Below, piece after piece: positions 27,313 to 36,433 of a stretch of DNA of 64,000 bases. The translations under genes were made by a program, and so were the position numbers. Origin of the DNA: Peptoanaerobacter stomatis. GTDB lineage: Bacteria > Bacillota > Clostridia > Peptostreptococcales > Filifactoraceae. The notes beneath the pieces were generated by a model. The model did not search any database and was not told the DNA's origin. It saw only the letters and a program-made list of their open reading frames with translations. The DNA is taken from the NCBI RefSeq assembly GCF_000238095.2, contig NZ_JH815225.1, forward strand, positions 770,724-834,723, read 5' to 3'. Every line of letters begins with the position of its first letter. The stretch's first letter is position 1.

Positions 27313-27354
27313 AAATAAAATTTATTAAATTTTAGTATAGGAGAGAAGTTATTA

Positions 27355-28149
27355 ATGGCTGATTCTTATGAGCAATTTAAAGAGAAAATTTTGAGAAAAA
27401 CAGGTATAAATTTAACTTTATACAAAGAAGCTCAAATGAAAAGAAGAATTTCATCTTTAGCATCAAGGAATGGTTTTAATGACCTTTTAGAATATTTTAA
27501 ATTCATAGATAATGACAAAGAGAAGTTTAATGAATTTATAAACTTTATGACCATAAATGTATCGGAATTTTTCAGAAATCCTGAACAGTGGAAAATAGTA
27601 GAAACCAAATTATTTCCGGCTTTTTTATCAAAGAGCAAGGATATAAAAGTATGGAGTGCCGCTTGCTCTACAGGTGAAGAACCCTACACAATAACTATGA
27701 TATTATCTACACTACTTCCACTAAACAAAATAACTGTATATGCAACAGATATAGACGATGGTGCTATGGCTAAAGCAAAAGCCGGAGTATATATAGCATC
27801 AAGTTTAAAAAATGTACCTACAGAACTGAAAAACAAATATTTCAAGAAAAACGATGATGGAAAATTTGAAATAAGTAATGAAATAAAAAGTCGTGTTCAA
27901 TTTAAAAAACACAACCTTTTAAAAGATCCATATATAGACAAATGTGATTTAATAGTATGCAGAAATGTTATGATATATTTTACAGATGATGCTAAAAACG
28001 AAATATATCAAAAGTTTTCAAATTCTTTAAAGCCTGATGGTGTTTTATTTGTCGGTTCTACAGAGCAAATAATATCTCCACAACAATTTGACCTTAAATC
28101 ACTTAAGACTTTCTTTTATGGACGCACAAACAGCACTATAAAACTGTAA
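27355..28149 (+). CDS. cheR: CheR-type protein-glutamate methyltransferase
   Basis: A 264-residue SAM-dependent methyltransferase of the CheR family, which methylates glutamates on chemoreceptors. The N-terminal helical domain (FKEKILRKTGINLTLYKEAQMKRRI) and the catalytic domain with VWSAACSTGEEPYTI (SAM binding), VYATDIDDGAMAKAKAG and CDLIVCRNVMIYF are complete. It follows the S1-domain gene by 42 bases with its own GGAGAG site and ends in a terminator. No cheB, receptor or flagellar gene is near. It may serve a distant chemotaxis cluster or a chemotaxis-like signalling pathway. Confidence 0.92.
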   Translation: MADSYEQFKEKILRKTGINLTLYKEAQMKRRISSLASRNGFNDLLEYFKFIDNDKEKFNEFINFMTINVSEFFRNPEQWKIVETKLFPAFLSKSKDIKVWSAACSTGEEPYTITMILSTLLPLNKITVYATDIDDGAMAKAKAGVYIASSLKNVPTELKNKYFKKNDDGKFEISNEIKSRVQFKKHNLLKDPYIDKCDLIVCRNVMIYFTDDAKNEIYQKFSNSLKPDGVLFVGSTEQIISPQQFDLKSLKTFFYGRTNSTIKL

Positions 28150-28162
28150 ATACTATAAAAAC

Positions 28163-28195
28163 AGCCTATGATTTTATATTCATAGGCTTTCGTTT
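28163..28195 (+). terminator. terminator after cheR
   Basis: AGCCTATGA and TCATAGGCT form a perfect 9-bp stem with an 8-base AT loop, followed by TTCGTTT. Confidence 0.8.
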
Positions 28196-28398
28196 AATAT
28201 TAAGCAAATTATTCTATTACACTTATCCGATATATCTATTAATACTGTTGTTTGATTGAAAAATCAAATAATTTATTTTTATAAACAATGAATTTTTTTT
28301 AAATCTACATTAAACGATATCCAAAAATAAAATTTATGATTTTTTTATACTTCTTAATAGAAACTATCGGTAAAATACATAAATGAAAGGATTTTTAA

Positions 28399-29718
28399 AT
28401 GGAAACTGACACGATTGTACCCGTCACAATCTTTAACATACTTTTTATAATATTAATCATATTAATAAATGCTTTTTTATCTGCATTTGAAGTATCTATC
28501 GGGAAATTAAAATCAGCTGTATCTCAAGAAAATGAGTACGAAAATAATTATCTAACAGAAAAAATATCTGCAAATTCTGAAATATATATAATGTCCATAA
28601 GATTTTTAAAATTTTTTATCACACTTTGTACAAATATATATTTTACTGTTAATTATATATATACTTTTTTCAAAGATACTTCATTCACTGACCATAGTAT
28701 TATTGTTGTTATTTTAATCATATCGCTTATTATGTCTTGCCTGCTGATAGCGTTTGGAGATATAATTCCGAAAAAAATTGCTTTATTCAGTGATACACCT
28801 CCAAAAGCAATAAGTTTAAGCATTATAAATATTATATATCTGCTGACATTTATAATAATAAAACCGCTTGATTTTTTAATTAATACAATGCTTAAAATCT
28901 TTCACAAAGACAAAAAAGATTTTGATGAAAAAGTTTCTGCTGAAGAAATAAAAGCACTCGTTGAAACTGCAAGCGAAAAAGGCGTATTTAATGATATAGA
29001 AAAGGAAATAATTAACTCTATATTTTCTTTTGACAATATAACAGCTAAAGATATAATGGTATCAAGAAAAGACACCTATAAAATAGATATAACAGAGCCT
29101 ATATCAGAGCATTTAGATGAAATTATAGAAACGTATTATTCAAGAATACCGGTATATAAAGAAAATATAGACGATATAATCGGAATATTAAATACAAAAG
29201 ACCTTCTTGTACAAGCAAGAAAAGTCGGATTTGAAAATATCAATATTGAATCTCTACTTCAAAAACCGTATTTTGTACCGGAGATGAAAAATATAGATGA
29301 ACTATTCAAGGAAATGCAACGTCTTAGGAATCATATGGCTATACTTGTAGACGAATATGGAGGTTTTTCAGGTATAGTTACAATAGAAGACCTGATTGAA
29401 CAGATTATGGGTGATATAAATGATGAATTCGATGATGAAGAACAAGGAATAGTCAAATTATCCGACAGTGAATATTTGATAAGCGGTACAACAGAAATAA
29501 GAGAAATAAACAAAGAGCTTGACTTGGAACTCGAAAATGAAAACTATGACACAATATCGGCCTTGGTTATAGAAAAATTGGGATATATTCCGAATAAAGG
29601 TGAAAAACCGAGCATTGATATAGATAATCTTACATTTAAAGTAGAATTGGCATCTGATAACAGAATACAAAAAGTTAAGCTTAAAATAAACCCAATTATA
29701 GAACAAGTCAATGAATAA
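28399..29718 (+). CDS. CNNM/CorC-type membrane protein with CBS domains
   Basis: A 439-residue membrane protein of the HlyC/CorC (TlyC) family, proposed to export or regulate divalent cations such as magnesium. An N-terminal DUF21 domain of about four membrane segments (residues ~10-170) is followed by two CBS domains (ISSIFSFDNITAKDIMVSRKD is just before them; YYSRIPVYKENIDDIIGILNTKDLL is the first), the DEYGGFSGIVTIEDLIEQIMGDINDE segment and a C-terminal CorC_HlyC domain (ISGTTEIREINKELDLEL onward). All parts are present and in the normal order. It is monocistronic. Confidence 0.9.
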   Translation: METDTIVPVTIFNILFIILIILINAFLSAFEVSIGKLKSAVSQENEYENNYLTEKISANSEIYIMSIRFLKFFITLCTNIYFTVNYIYTFFKDTSFTDHSIIVVILIISLIMSCLLIAFGDIIPKKIALFSDTPPKAISLSIINIIYLLTFIIIKPLDFLINTMLKIFHKDKKDFDEKVSAEEIKALVETASEKGVFNDIEKEIINSIFSFDNITAKDIMVSRKDTYKIDITEPISEHLDEIIETYYSRIPVYKENIDDIIGILNTKDLLVQARKVGFENINIESLLQKPYFVPEMKNIDELFKEMQRLRNHMAILVDEYGGFSGIVTIEDLIEQIMGDINDEFDDEEQGIVKLSDSEYLISGTTEIREINKELDLELENENYDTISALVIEKLGYIPNKGEKPSIDIDNLTFKVELASDNRIQKVKLKINPIIEQVNE

Positions 29719-29864
29719 TTAAATATAGCCGTATAACACTGAAAATCTTTTAAAAAGCCATATATGATATGAAATAAATCGTCACATAAAAAACATCATA
29801 TAAAATCTAAACTATATGGTATTTTAAATGAAGAATAAAATTAAAATCTTTATATAAAAAATAT

Positions 29865-29922
29865 CCACCAGCATAGCTGGTGGTCAGAGTGAAGAACAAG
29901 GGATTATATCCCTTGTTTTTTT
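29865..29922 (+). terminator. double hairpin with strong T run
   Basis: Two hairpins in a row. CCACCAGC / GCTGGTGG (29865-29883) has only a 3-base loop. AACAAGGGAT / ATCCCTTGTT (29895-29917) is followed by T residues to 29922 and is a strong plus-strand terminator. It lies between the convergent CBS-domain gene and the NusG_II-like gene, whose stop codon abuts the T run. The first hairpin is of a kind seen at ends of IS200/IS605-type elements, but no transposase or guide sequence is present. Confidence 0.75.
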
Positions 29923-30328
29923 ATGTTGCGATAGAATCTATCTCACTATCGTTTTTTGAATTTTCTATAGATATTACTAATTTTGCAGGTAATGCTACTA
30001 TTATTTTACTGTCATCTCCAATCCATGACATATCTGCATGAATTGATTTTGGAACAACTTCCTTTGGCAATCTAAGTAGTCTTACTTGAGAATTTTTTGT
30101 CTCCAATGTAGCTTTGTATTTTTTACCGTCCATTTCAAAATCAAATTCTATATATTGAGAATTACTTCCCGTATTTAATTCATATGTTCCTATTATTTTT
30201 GAATCTTGAGATACTATTATCTTAGCATTATCACTATTAAATTCGTTTTTAAAAAATACCATAGGAATAAGCGATAGAACAATTATAATAACTATTACTA
30301 CTATATCACCTTTTTTTAAGATTTTCAA
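29921..30328 (-). CDS. membrane-anchored NusG_II (NusG domain II-like) protein
   Basis: A 135-residue protein with one N-terminal membrane segment (IVVIVIIIVLSLIPMVFF) and an extracytoplasmic domain. That domain's last part, SIHADMSWIGDDSKIIVALPAKLVISIE, matches the pattern of NusG_II domains found in small Firmicutes surface proteins. Most family members carry cysteines in that segment; here they are replaced. The role of the family is not known. It follows the C-terminal processing protease gene on the same strand by about 100 bases and may be exported together with its products. Confidence 0.7.
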   Translation of the reverse strand: MKILKKGDIVVIVIIIVLSLIPMVFFKNEFNSDNAKIIVSQDSKIIGTYELNTGSNSQYIEFDFEMDGKKYKATLETKNSQVRLLRLPKEVVPKSIHADMSWIGDDSKIIVALPAKLVISIENSKNDSEIDSIAT

Positions 30329-30424
30329 TTTAATTCTCCTAATTCATAGTGATTAAAATCATAAGCAAAAATACTCTTTAGTATTAATTTTGATTTAAAA
30401 TAAAATAATTTTTTTAGTATATTT

Positions 30425-31594
30425 CTATTTTATCTTACCTTTCATAACTTCTATTGCCTTTTCAAGCTGTACATCTTTATTTTTTGTATTTTGGCTTGAT
30501 TCCACCTTTACATCAGGTGTTATGCCCTTACCATGCACTATATGTCCGTTAGGCGTAAAATATTGTGCTGTTGTTAAAATAAGTCCACCATCATCTCCCA
30601 TTTGCAAAACAGATTGAATAACACCTTTACCATATGTCTGCTGTCCAACTATTGTAGCCGCCTTATTGTCTTGCAATGCTCCTGAAAGTATTTCAGATGC
30701 AGAGGCTGAACCTTCGTTTACAAGAACTACCATAGGCAATGTTATACTTTCTTTTTCATCAGAGTTGAAATATTCCTTTTCATCATTTTTATTGTTTGTA
30801 TATACTATACTGGCTCTTGGCAGTATTTGATCTGCTATATCAATAACTTGGTCTACAAGACCTCCCGGATTTGAACGCAAATCTATTATCAATCCTTTTA
30901 CATTTTTCTTCTTCAAATCTTCATAATTTTTTCTAAATTCCTCTGCTGTCTTTCCTTCAAATGAAATTATTTGTATATATCCTATGTTGCTATCTATAAC
31001 CTTTGAACCTACTGTTTGAGGATGTATAGGAGATTTTATCACAGTATATTCTTTACGCTTACCATTTTTATCCAATATACCTATTACTACTTTTTCTCCA
31101 GCTTTTCCCCTCATCTGTTTTACAGCATCTTCCATATGCTTTCCATCATATTTTTTGCCGTTTATACTCTCTATTATATCTCCTGATTTTATGCCTACCT
31201 TTTCAGCCGGTGAACCTTTTATAGGAGATACAACCGCTATTGTGTTATTTTCTGTAGGTGCTATATACACACCTATCCCTACAAATTCTCCTGTAGTATC
31301 TTCCATGGTTTTATCAAATTCTTCTTTGGTCAAATATTTGGAATATGGATCATTTAATGAGTCTATTATTCCTTTTCTTATGCCTGTTTTAAAATCTACA
31401 TTATCCGTATTCTCATAATAATATTTTTGAGTAAATTCTTTAAATGCACTTATATCTTTATATTCTTGCAAGGTAAGTCCATATGTTTTTGTGAAAAATA
31501 CAGTTAATGATACAAATACTAAGACCCCTGCTAAAGCTCCTGTAATTATATTAAACAGAAGTTGTTTTTTATTCGATTTTAAATTATTTTCCAT
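30425..31594 (-). CDS. S41 C-terminal processing peptidase (CtpA family)
   Basis: A 389-residue secreted or membrane-anchored serine protease. An N-terminal membrane segment (IITGALAGVLVFVSLTVFF) is followed by a PDZ domain (EFVGIGVYIAPTENN through GSPAEKVGIKSGDIIESING) and the S41 catalytic domain. The nucleophile lies in NEGSASASEIL and the general-base lysine in QTYGKGVIQS. DLRSNPGGLVDQV is the conserved strand before them. Such proteases trim C-termini of exported proteins and lipoproteins. It is followed by the NusG_II-like gene. Start is the ATG after AAGGAGAAG. Confidence 0.93.
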   Translation of the reverse strand: MENNLKSNKKQLLFNIITGALAGVLVFVSLTVFFTKTYGLTLQEYKDISAFKEFTQKYYYENTDNVDFKTGIRKGIIDSLNDPYSKYLTKEEFDKTMEDTTGEFVGIGVYIAPTENNTIAVVSPIKGSPAEKVGIKSGDIIESINGKKYDGKHMEDAVKQMRGKAGEKVVIGILDKNGKRKEYTVIKSPIHPQTVGSKVIDSNIGYIQIISFEGKTAEEFRKNYEDLKKKNVKGLIIDLRSNPGGLVDQVIDIADQILPRASIVYTNNKNDEKEYFNSDEKESITLPMVVLVNEGSASASEILSGALQDNKAATIVGQQTYGKGVIQSVLQMGDDGGLILTTAQYFTPNGHIVHGKGITPDVKVESSQNTKNKDVQLEKAIEVMKGKIK

Positions 31595-31872
31595 AAACTT
31601 CTCCTTATATTTTTTAGATTATATAATAATTATATATTTATATGATATATTAAGCAACTTAATTCTACATTAAATTTGATTAATTATCACTGATAAAAAA
31701 TTAATCACATATATTTGCTGTGGAAATAATCATATAATTTTGTTAAAATATATAATAAGATTTGAATTTTTTACTTTTATATATTTTTTATAGCAATACA
31801 AATATTTATAAATAATCTATCCATCTTTTAACATCTATCAGAAAAGCGATTATACCTATTTTTAAAATAATA

Positions 31873-31988
31873 TTAAAATCTTATATAATAATGGAAAATC
31901 ATAACAATTAATTTTTCTGATAGACTATGTATATTAATTTTATATAATTATACAACTTATCCATAATTTTATTAGAAAATAGTATTAA
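31873..31988 (+). repeat. AT-rich intergenic hairpin repeat, copy C
   Basis: Third full copy of the repeat at 12841-12957, in plus orientation, lying just upstream of the sirtuin gene. Its left arm reads AATAATGGAAAAT and its right arm TTATCCATAATTTTATTA; the ATGG of one arm is matched by CCAT in the other. The rest of the 31595-32011 gap is AT-rich without further features. Confidence 0.7.
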
Positions 31989-32011
31989 TTTATAGTTGAG
32001 GAGGTATTGAA

Positions 32012-32737
32012 ATGTATGAAGAATTAAAAAAAGTTATAGATAACAGTGATAATATCGTATTTTTCGGAGGTGCAGGTGTATCAACAGAAAGTGATATACC
32101 GGATTTTCGTTCATCAAATGGTATATTCAATGCACAAAAAAATATCACTTATTCTCCTGAAACTGTTGTAAGTCACAGCTTTTTTATGAGAAACCCTGAA
32201 TTTTTTTATCAATTCTACAAAGATAAGATGATATATGAAAATGCAAAGCCAAATAATGCACACAAGGCACTTGCAAAATTAGAACAAATCGGAAAATTAA
32301 AAGCCATAATCACACAAAATATTGACGGGCTTCATCAAATGGCAGGCTCAAAAAATGTATTGGAATTACATGGAACTATACACAAAAATTACTGTATGAA
32401 ATGTAACAAAAATTTTGATTTGGATTACATAATAAAATCTGAAAATATACCTCATTGCGATGTGTGTGGTGGAACTGTTCGCCCTGATGTGGTCTTGTAT
32501 GAAGAAAGTCTTGACAGCAATGTATTATCAGAATCACTACATTATATATCAAATGCAGATGTACTTATAATAGGTGGTACATCACTTATTGTATATCCGG
32601 CTGCAAGTCTTGTAAATTACTTCAGAGGCTCAAAACTCGTTTTAATAAATAAATCATCCACATCACAAGACGGCAATGCCGATATAGTAATAAATGACAG
32701 CATAGGAAAGGTTCTCGGCGATATAGTTTTACTATAA
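32012..32737 (+). CDS. cobB: NAD-dependent protein deacylase, sirtuin family
   Basis: A 241-residue sirtuin that removes acetyl or other acyl groups from lysines at the expense of NAD. NAD-binding motifs are GGAGVSTESDIPDFR (residues ~20-34) and TQNIDGLH; the catalytic histidine is in LELHGTIHKNYC. The zinc site is C-x2-C ... C-x2-C (CMKC and CDVC). This is a complete, enzymatic, single-domain sirtuin. It is distinct from the SIR2-like domain at the right edge of the window. It follows repeat copy C and has its own AGGAGG site. Confidence 0.93.
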   Translation: MYEELKKVIDNSDNIVFFGGAGVSTESDIPDFRSSNGIFNAQKNITYSPETVVSHSFFMRNPEFFYQFYKDKMIYENAKPNNAHKALAKLEQIGKLKAIITQNIDGLHQMAGSKNVLELHGTIHKNYCMKCNKNFDLDYIIKSENIPHCDVCGGTVRPDVVLYEESLDSNVLSESLHYISNADVLIIGGTSLIVYPAASLVNYFRGSKLVLINKSSTSQDGNADIVINDSIGKVLGDIVLL

Positions 32738-32764
32738 GAAAGGCTATACACAAAAGTATTTACA

Positions 32765-32818
32765 CTACGTTATATAATTATATAAGTTATCTATAATTTT
32801 ATTAGAAAATAGTATTAA
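32765..32818 (+). repeat. partial copy of the AT-rich hairpin repeat
   Basis: The right half only of the ~115-bp repeat: TATATAATTATATAAGTTAT, then CTATAATTTTATTAGAAAA and TAGTATTAA, nearly identical to the end of copies C and D. The left half is missing. Confidence 0.6.
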
Positions 32819-32842
32819 AATCCATAATCAATTAGATATTAC

Positions 32843-32878
32843 AAAAAATCGACCATTTATATGTGGTCGATTTTTTTT
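32843..32878. terminator. bidirectional terminator between sirtuin and carbamate kinase
   Basis: AAAAAATCGACCA and TGGTCGATTTTTT form a perfect 13-bp stem with an 8-base loop, with a T run on the plus strand and an A-run start that becomes T on the minus strand. It serves the two convergent genes. Confidence 0.9.
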
Positions 32879-32899
32879 GTATAGTAAAATTATCTTTTA

Positions 32900-33829
32900 T
32901 TATAAACTTATTAATGTGCCTGTTTTTCCTTCCAAGCCTTCTGCAGCTTTTTCCAACGATGTTATTAAAGTTGTTCTTCCTGCTTTAGATTTTGCAAAGT
33001 TTATTGCAGCCTCTACTTTAGGTTTCATAGAGCCTTCTGCAAATTCTTTGTTTTCTATATGAATAAGTGCTTCTTCAACTGTTAACTTATCCAACCATTT
33101 CTCATCAGGTTTTCCAAATCTTATAGCTACTTTTTCTACTGCTGTTAATATTATAAGTGTATCTGCATCTACCAACTCTGCCAATTTTGCAGTTGTAAAG
33201 TCTTTATCTATAACTGCCGGTACACCCACAAGATCATCATTTTCTTTTATTACAGGTATTCCGCCACCACCTGCAGCTATAACTATGCAATTAGCATTAT
33301 ATAATGTTTCTACTGCTTGTTTTTCTACTATATCTATCGGCTTTGGAGAAGGTACTACTCTTCTATATCCTCTACCTGCATCTTCTTTGAATTTGAAGCC
33401 TTTTTTCTCCATTTCTTCTGCTTGCTCTTTTGTATAAAATGCCCCAACAGGCTTAGTAGGATTGTCAAATGCTTTATCTTCTTTGTCAACTAACACTTGT
33501 GTTACTATAGTTGCTGTCATAACATCCATATTTCTTCTTTTTAGTTCATTTTCTATAGAATTTTGAAGGTGATATCCTATATATCCTTGGCTCATTGCTC
33601 CACATTCAGGAAATGGCATTTGTGGAGTTTTTGCATCTGATTTTGATGCAGCGTCCATTGCTAAATTTATCATACCTACTTGTGGTCCGTTACCATGTGA
33701 TATTATTACTTTATTTCCTTGCTCTACAAGGTCTACTATTGATTTTGCAGTGTTTTTAACTGCTTCTTTTTGTTCTTCAGGTGTGTTTCCAAGTGCATTT
33801 CCGCCCAATGCTAAAACTATTTTTTTCAA
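32900..33829 (-). CDS. arcC: carbamate kinase
   Basis: Carbamate kinase makes ATP from carbamoyl phosphate and ADP, the energy-yielding last step of arginine or citrulline fermentation. The 309-residue protein has the amino-acid-kinase fold with ALGGNALGN near the N-terminus, ISHGNGPQVGMI, the inserted subdomain typical of carbamate kinases (PFPECGAMSQGYIGYHLQ, AGRGYRRVVPSPKP), IAAGGGGIPVI and the ADTLIILTAVEKV segment. It lies 170 bases downstream of the two cyclodeaminase-like genes on the same strand, and ornithine carbamoyltransferase lies 9 kb further upstream. Confidence 0.96.
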   Translation of the reverse strand: MKKIVLALGGNALGNTPEEQKEAVKNTAKSIVDLVEQGNKVIISHGNGPQVGMINLAMDAASKSDAKTPQMPFPECGAMSQGYIGYHLQNSIENELKRRNMDVMTATIVTQVLVDKEDKAFDNPTKPVGAFYTKEQAEEMEKKGFKFKEDAGRGYRRVVPSPKPIDIVEKQAVETLYNANCIVIAAGGGGIPVIKENDDLVGVPAVIDKDFTTAKLAELVDADTLIILTAVEKVAIRFGKPDEKWLDKLTVEEALIHIENKEFAEGSMKPKVEAAINFAKSKAGRTTLITSLEKAAEGLEGKTGTLISL

Positions 33830-33998
33830 TATAATTCTCCCCCACTATCTAAATTTATTTATCAATAAATTTTTATTGATAATATATTTATCTTTTTCTA
33901 TAATTTACTGTAATTTTAGTGTATTTTAATACAGAATTATATAAAAGATAGATTTATATTATTTTATTTAAATTTTTTTAACCACAATATATACTTTT

Positions 33999-35093
33999 TT
34001 AGCCGTTTAACGCTCTATCCACATTTCTTATGAAATCTTGTGCATTTGTAACTATTGACACTGCTGTTAAAGTACCTCTGTCAGCCAATTTGTTTACCGC
34101 AAATTCTTGTATATCTATAGTATACATATAAACAGGTCTAACTGTTCCGTCAAATTCGTTGTATGAAGGTGTCATATTACCTGTTGCTATTGTGTATAAT
34201 ATCGCACTCATCATTATTATTGTAGATGTTTTTCTTGCGTGGCTTCTCATAGCATTTTGCGCTTCATATACATTGTTTATAGTTTCAGGTAATGCAAATC
34301 TGTCACGAATTGTTCCTGCTATTACTACCGGTACATTCATTTCTACGCATGCTTTCATAAAACCGTCTTTTACCATGCCTGATTCAACCAATGCTTTTGT
34401 CGAACCATATTTTCTTGCAAGATTTATTGTTGCAAATAAGTTTTTTGTTGTATTTTGCTCTTTTTCAAAAGTTTTTTGTCCCCAAGTAGTATCATAAATA
34501 CCTTTTTCCAAATCAAAAGCCGCTGTTTCAGTTCCGCAGAATATTGCTTGAACATAACCTTGTCTTACAAGTCTTTCAAGCGCATTTCTTGAATCTCTAT
34601 CCAATGATATAGCTGAACCTACTATAAGAGTAACATACCCGTTGTTTGCTTTTTCATATCTAAGCACATCATATAATGTATCATAATCTACTGAGAACGC
34701 CGTTTCTCTTGAACGTCCTGATCTGAATGCGAATGTATCTGAATCTGCAGAATCTTCTAAAAATCCTTGTGTCCAAACATATATTCCTTCTGATGCGTCT
34801 TCTGTTCTTCCTATTACAACTTTATCGCCTTTTTTCAAATTTCTAAACTCTACTATATTTACGCTTTCTTCCCCTTCTTTGTCTATAGCAACACAAACCG
34901 TATCCATCCTTGATTGAGTAGCCAATACCCATTTGCCGTTTATTTTAAAGTATTCAGGAAAAACTGACAATGCATGATAATTTCTTGGACTTATACCGTC
35001 TACTTGCACTTCTTCAAGTGTAACATTAGGTGCATTTACCAAAAAATCCTGGTCAAAATTAGGATGATGATATTTAGGCATTTCAAATTTCAT
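33999..35093 (-). CDS. TIGR00300/ornithine cyclodeaminase-like protein, divergent paralogue
   Basis: A 364-residue protein of the family whose C-terminal domain occurs in archaeal TIGR00300 proteins and in cyanobacterial AgrE/ArgZ, where it converts ornithine to proline with NAD. It aligns end to end with its neighbour at 35093-36265 but has lost several residues that the neighbour keeps. GNAMCTHDLE becomes GTETAAFDLE (residues 187-196), the GHYNHL segment is replaced by EQNTTKNL, and SGSIRDDGPLP becomes AGTIRDRFALP (259-269). The start overlaps the neighbour's stop as TAATG, so translation is coupled. It is probably the non-catalytic partner in a complex, but this is inference. Confidence 0.7.
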   Translation of the reverse strand: MKFEMPKYHHPNFDQDFLVNAPNVTLEEVQVDGISPRNYHALSVFPEYFKINGKWVLATQSRMDTVCVAIDKEGEESVNIVEFRNLKKGDKVVIGRTEDASEGIYVWTQGFLEDSADSDTFAFRSGRSRETAFSVDYDTLYDVLRYEKANNGYVTLIVGSAISLDRDSRNALERLVRQGYVQAIFCGTETAAFDLEKGIYDTTWGQKTFEKEQNTTKNLFATINLARKYGSTKALVESGMVKDGFMKACVEMNVPVVIAGTIRDRFALPETINNVYEAQNAMRSHARKTSTIIMMSAILYTIATGNMTPSYNEFDGTVRPVYMYTIDIQEFAVNKLADRGTLTAVSIVTNAQDFIRNVDRALNG

Positions 35094-36265
35094 TATAATC
35101 TCGCTCCTTTTATTTCATCTTCTTTTTTATTTATTCCTACCGTTTCTGTTTGTTTTATTTCCATATCACCCATAAGAGCTTTATCTGCAGGTTTTACAAG
35201 TGCTCTTTCGCAGTTTACAACAAAATCCTGAACATTTGTAATCATCGGTGTAAATGCCATAAATTCTCTCGCAGCAGCAACTTTATTTACAACATTTTCT
35301 GTTATATCAACTGTATACATATAGACAGGTCTTACTTTTCCGTCTTGTGTTATTCTATAGCTTGATGCCATATTGGCAACAGAAAGTGAGTGAAGCATTG
35401 TAGCTATACCGATTATAAGTGTTGCTTTATCAAGTTGTTTTTTTGTTTCTGTAAGTGCTCTATCTGTATCTCCTATTACTTCCGGAAGAGGACCGTCATC
35501 TCTTATTGAACCTGATAATACGAAAGGAACATCCAAATCGTTAAGTGTTTTTATTATTCCGTCTTTTACATTACCCGCTTTTATAAACTCTTTGATTGAA
35601 CCTATTGTTCTAACTTCGTTTAACAAATCCAAATGGTTGTAGTGGCCCATAGGAACATTTTCTTGTGTATATATGTTTTGTCCAAGTGCAGTTTGCAAAA
35701 ATCCTCCTTCAAGGTCATGTGTACACATTGCATTTCCACCTAAAAGGCAATTTATATATCCGTTTTCAGCCAATTTATTCAATGAATTTCTTGTATCATA
35801 GTCAAATACAACGCTTGGTCCTAATACCCAAACTATATGTCCACCATTTTCTTTTTCATATTGCATAAGCTCGAATAATCTGTCATAATCTTGTGAAAAA
35901 GATGTTTCAACAGCTTTTCCTCTTGGACAATATATTGACTGAGGAAAACCGTCTTTATATACAAGTATTCCTTGTGTGCCGTCTATTTTATCTCCTAATA
36001 CTACCTTATTGCCTTTTTTCAATTCTCTAAGTTCTGTTATTACAATTTTATCGCCATCTAATACTGCTACACAATTTAGTGAATTATGCTCAGGCAGTAT
36101 CCACTTTCCATTATATTTGTAAAATGTAGGCATATGTGATGTAAGGTAAAACTCATCTGGTGCAACTCCGTCTTTTTCTACTTCTCCTATGCTAATTTCA
36201 GGTAAATTGGCATATTGTGCGTCAGAAAAATCAGGAAATTTAAATTCCGGTAATTTGAATTCCAT
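35093..36265 (-). CDS. TIGR00300/ornithine cyclodeaminase-like protein, canonical paralogue
   Basis: A 390-residue homologue of the TIGR00300 (LOR/SDH C-terminal, AgrE C-terminal) family. The conserved pieces are present: VLGPSVVFDYDTRNSL (a nucleotide-binding strand, residues 147-162), GGNAMCTHDLEGG (176-188), GHYNHLDLLNEVRTIGSIKEFI, PFVLSGSIRDDGPLPEVI (247-264) and ATMLHSLSVANM. In AgrE and its archaeal relatives this domain performs NAD-dependent ornithine cyclodeamination to proline and ammonia. It is first in an operon with its divergent paralogue and carbamate kinase, which fits ornithine disposal after citrulline cleavage. No arginine dihydrolase domain is attached. Confidence 0.75.
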   Translation of the reverse strand: MEFKLPEFKFPDFSDAQYANLPEISIGEVEKDGVAPDEFYLTSHMPTFYKYNGKWILPEHNSLNCVAVLDGDKIVITELRELKKGNKVVLGDKIDGTQGILVYKDGFPQSIYCPRGKAVETSFSQDYDRLFELMQYEKENGGHIVWVLGPSVVFDYDTRNSLNKLAENGYINCLLGGNAMCTHDLEGGFLQTALGQNIYTQENVPMGHYNHLDLLNEVRTIGSIKEFIKAGNVKDGIIKTLNDLDVPFVLSGSIRDDGPLPEVIGDTDRALTETKKQLDKATLIIGIATMLHSLSVANMASSYRITQDGKVRPVYMYTVDITENVVNKVAAAREFMAFTPMITNVQDFVVNCERALVKPADKALMGDMEIKQTETVGINKKEDEIKGARL

Positions 36266-36433
36266 ATCTCTTCTCCTTTAAATTAATTATTGTATTTTTG
36301 AAATTAAATCTATTTAACTTGAAAAATATATCATATTATATATTATTATTTTGTCAATACTGTTTTGATAAAATAATTTTATAAAAAACTAAATTTTACT
36401 CAGGCATAAGTCAATCTTTATAGAAATAAAATA

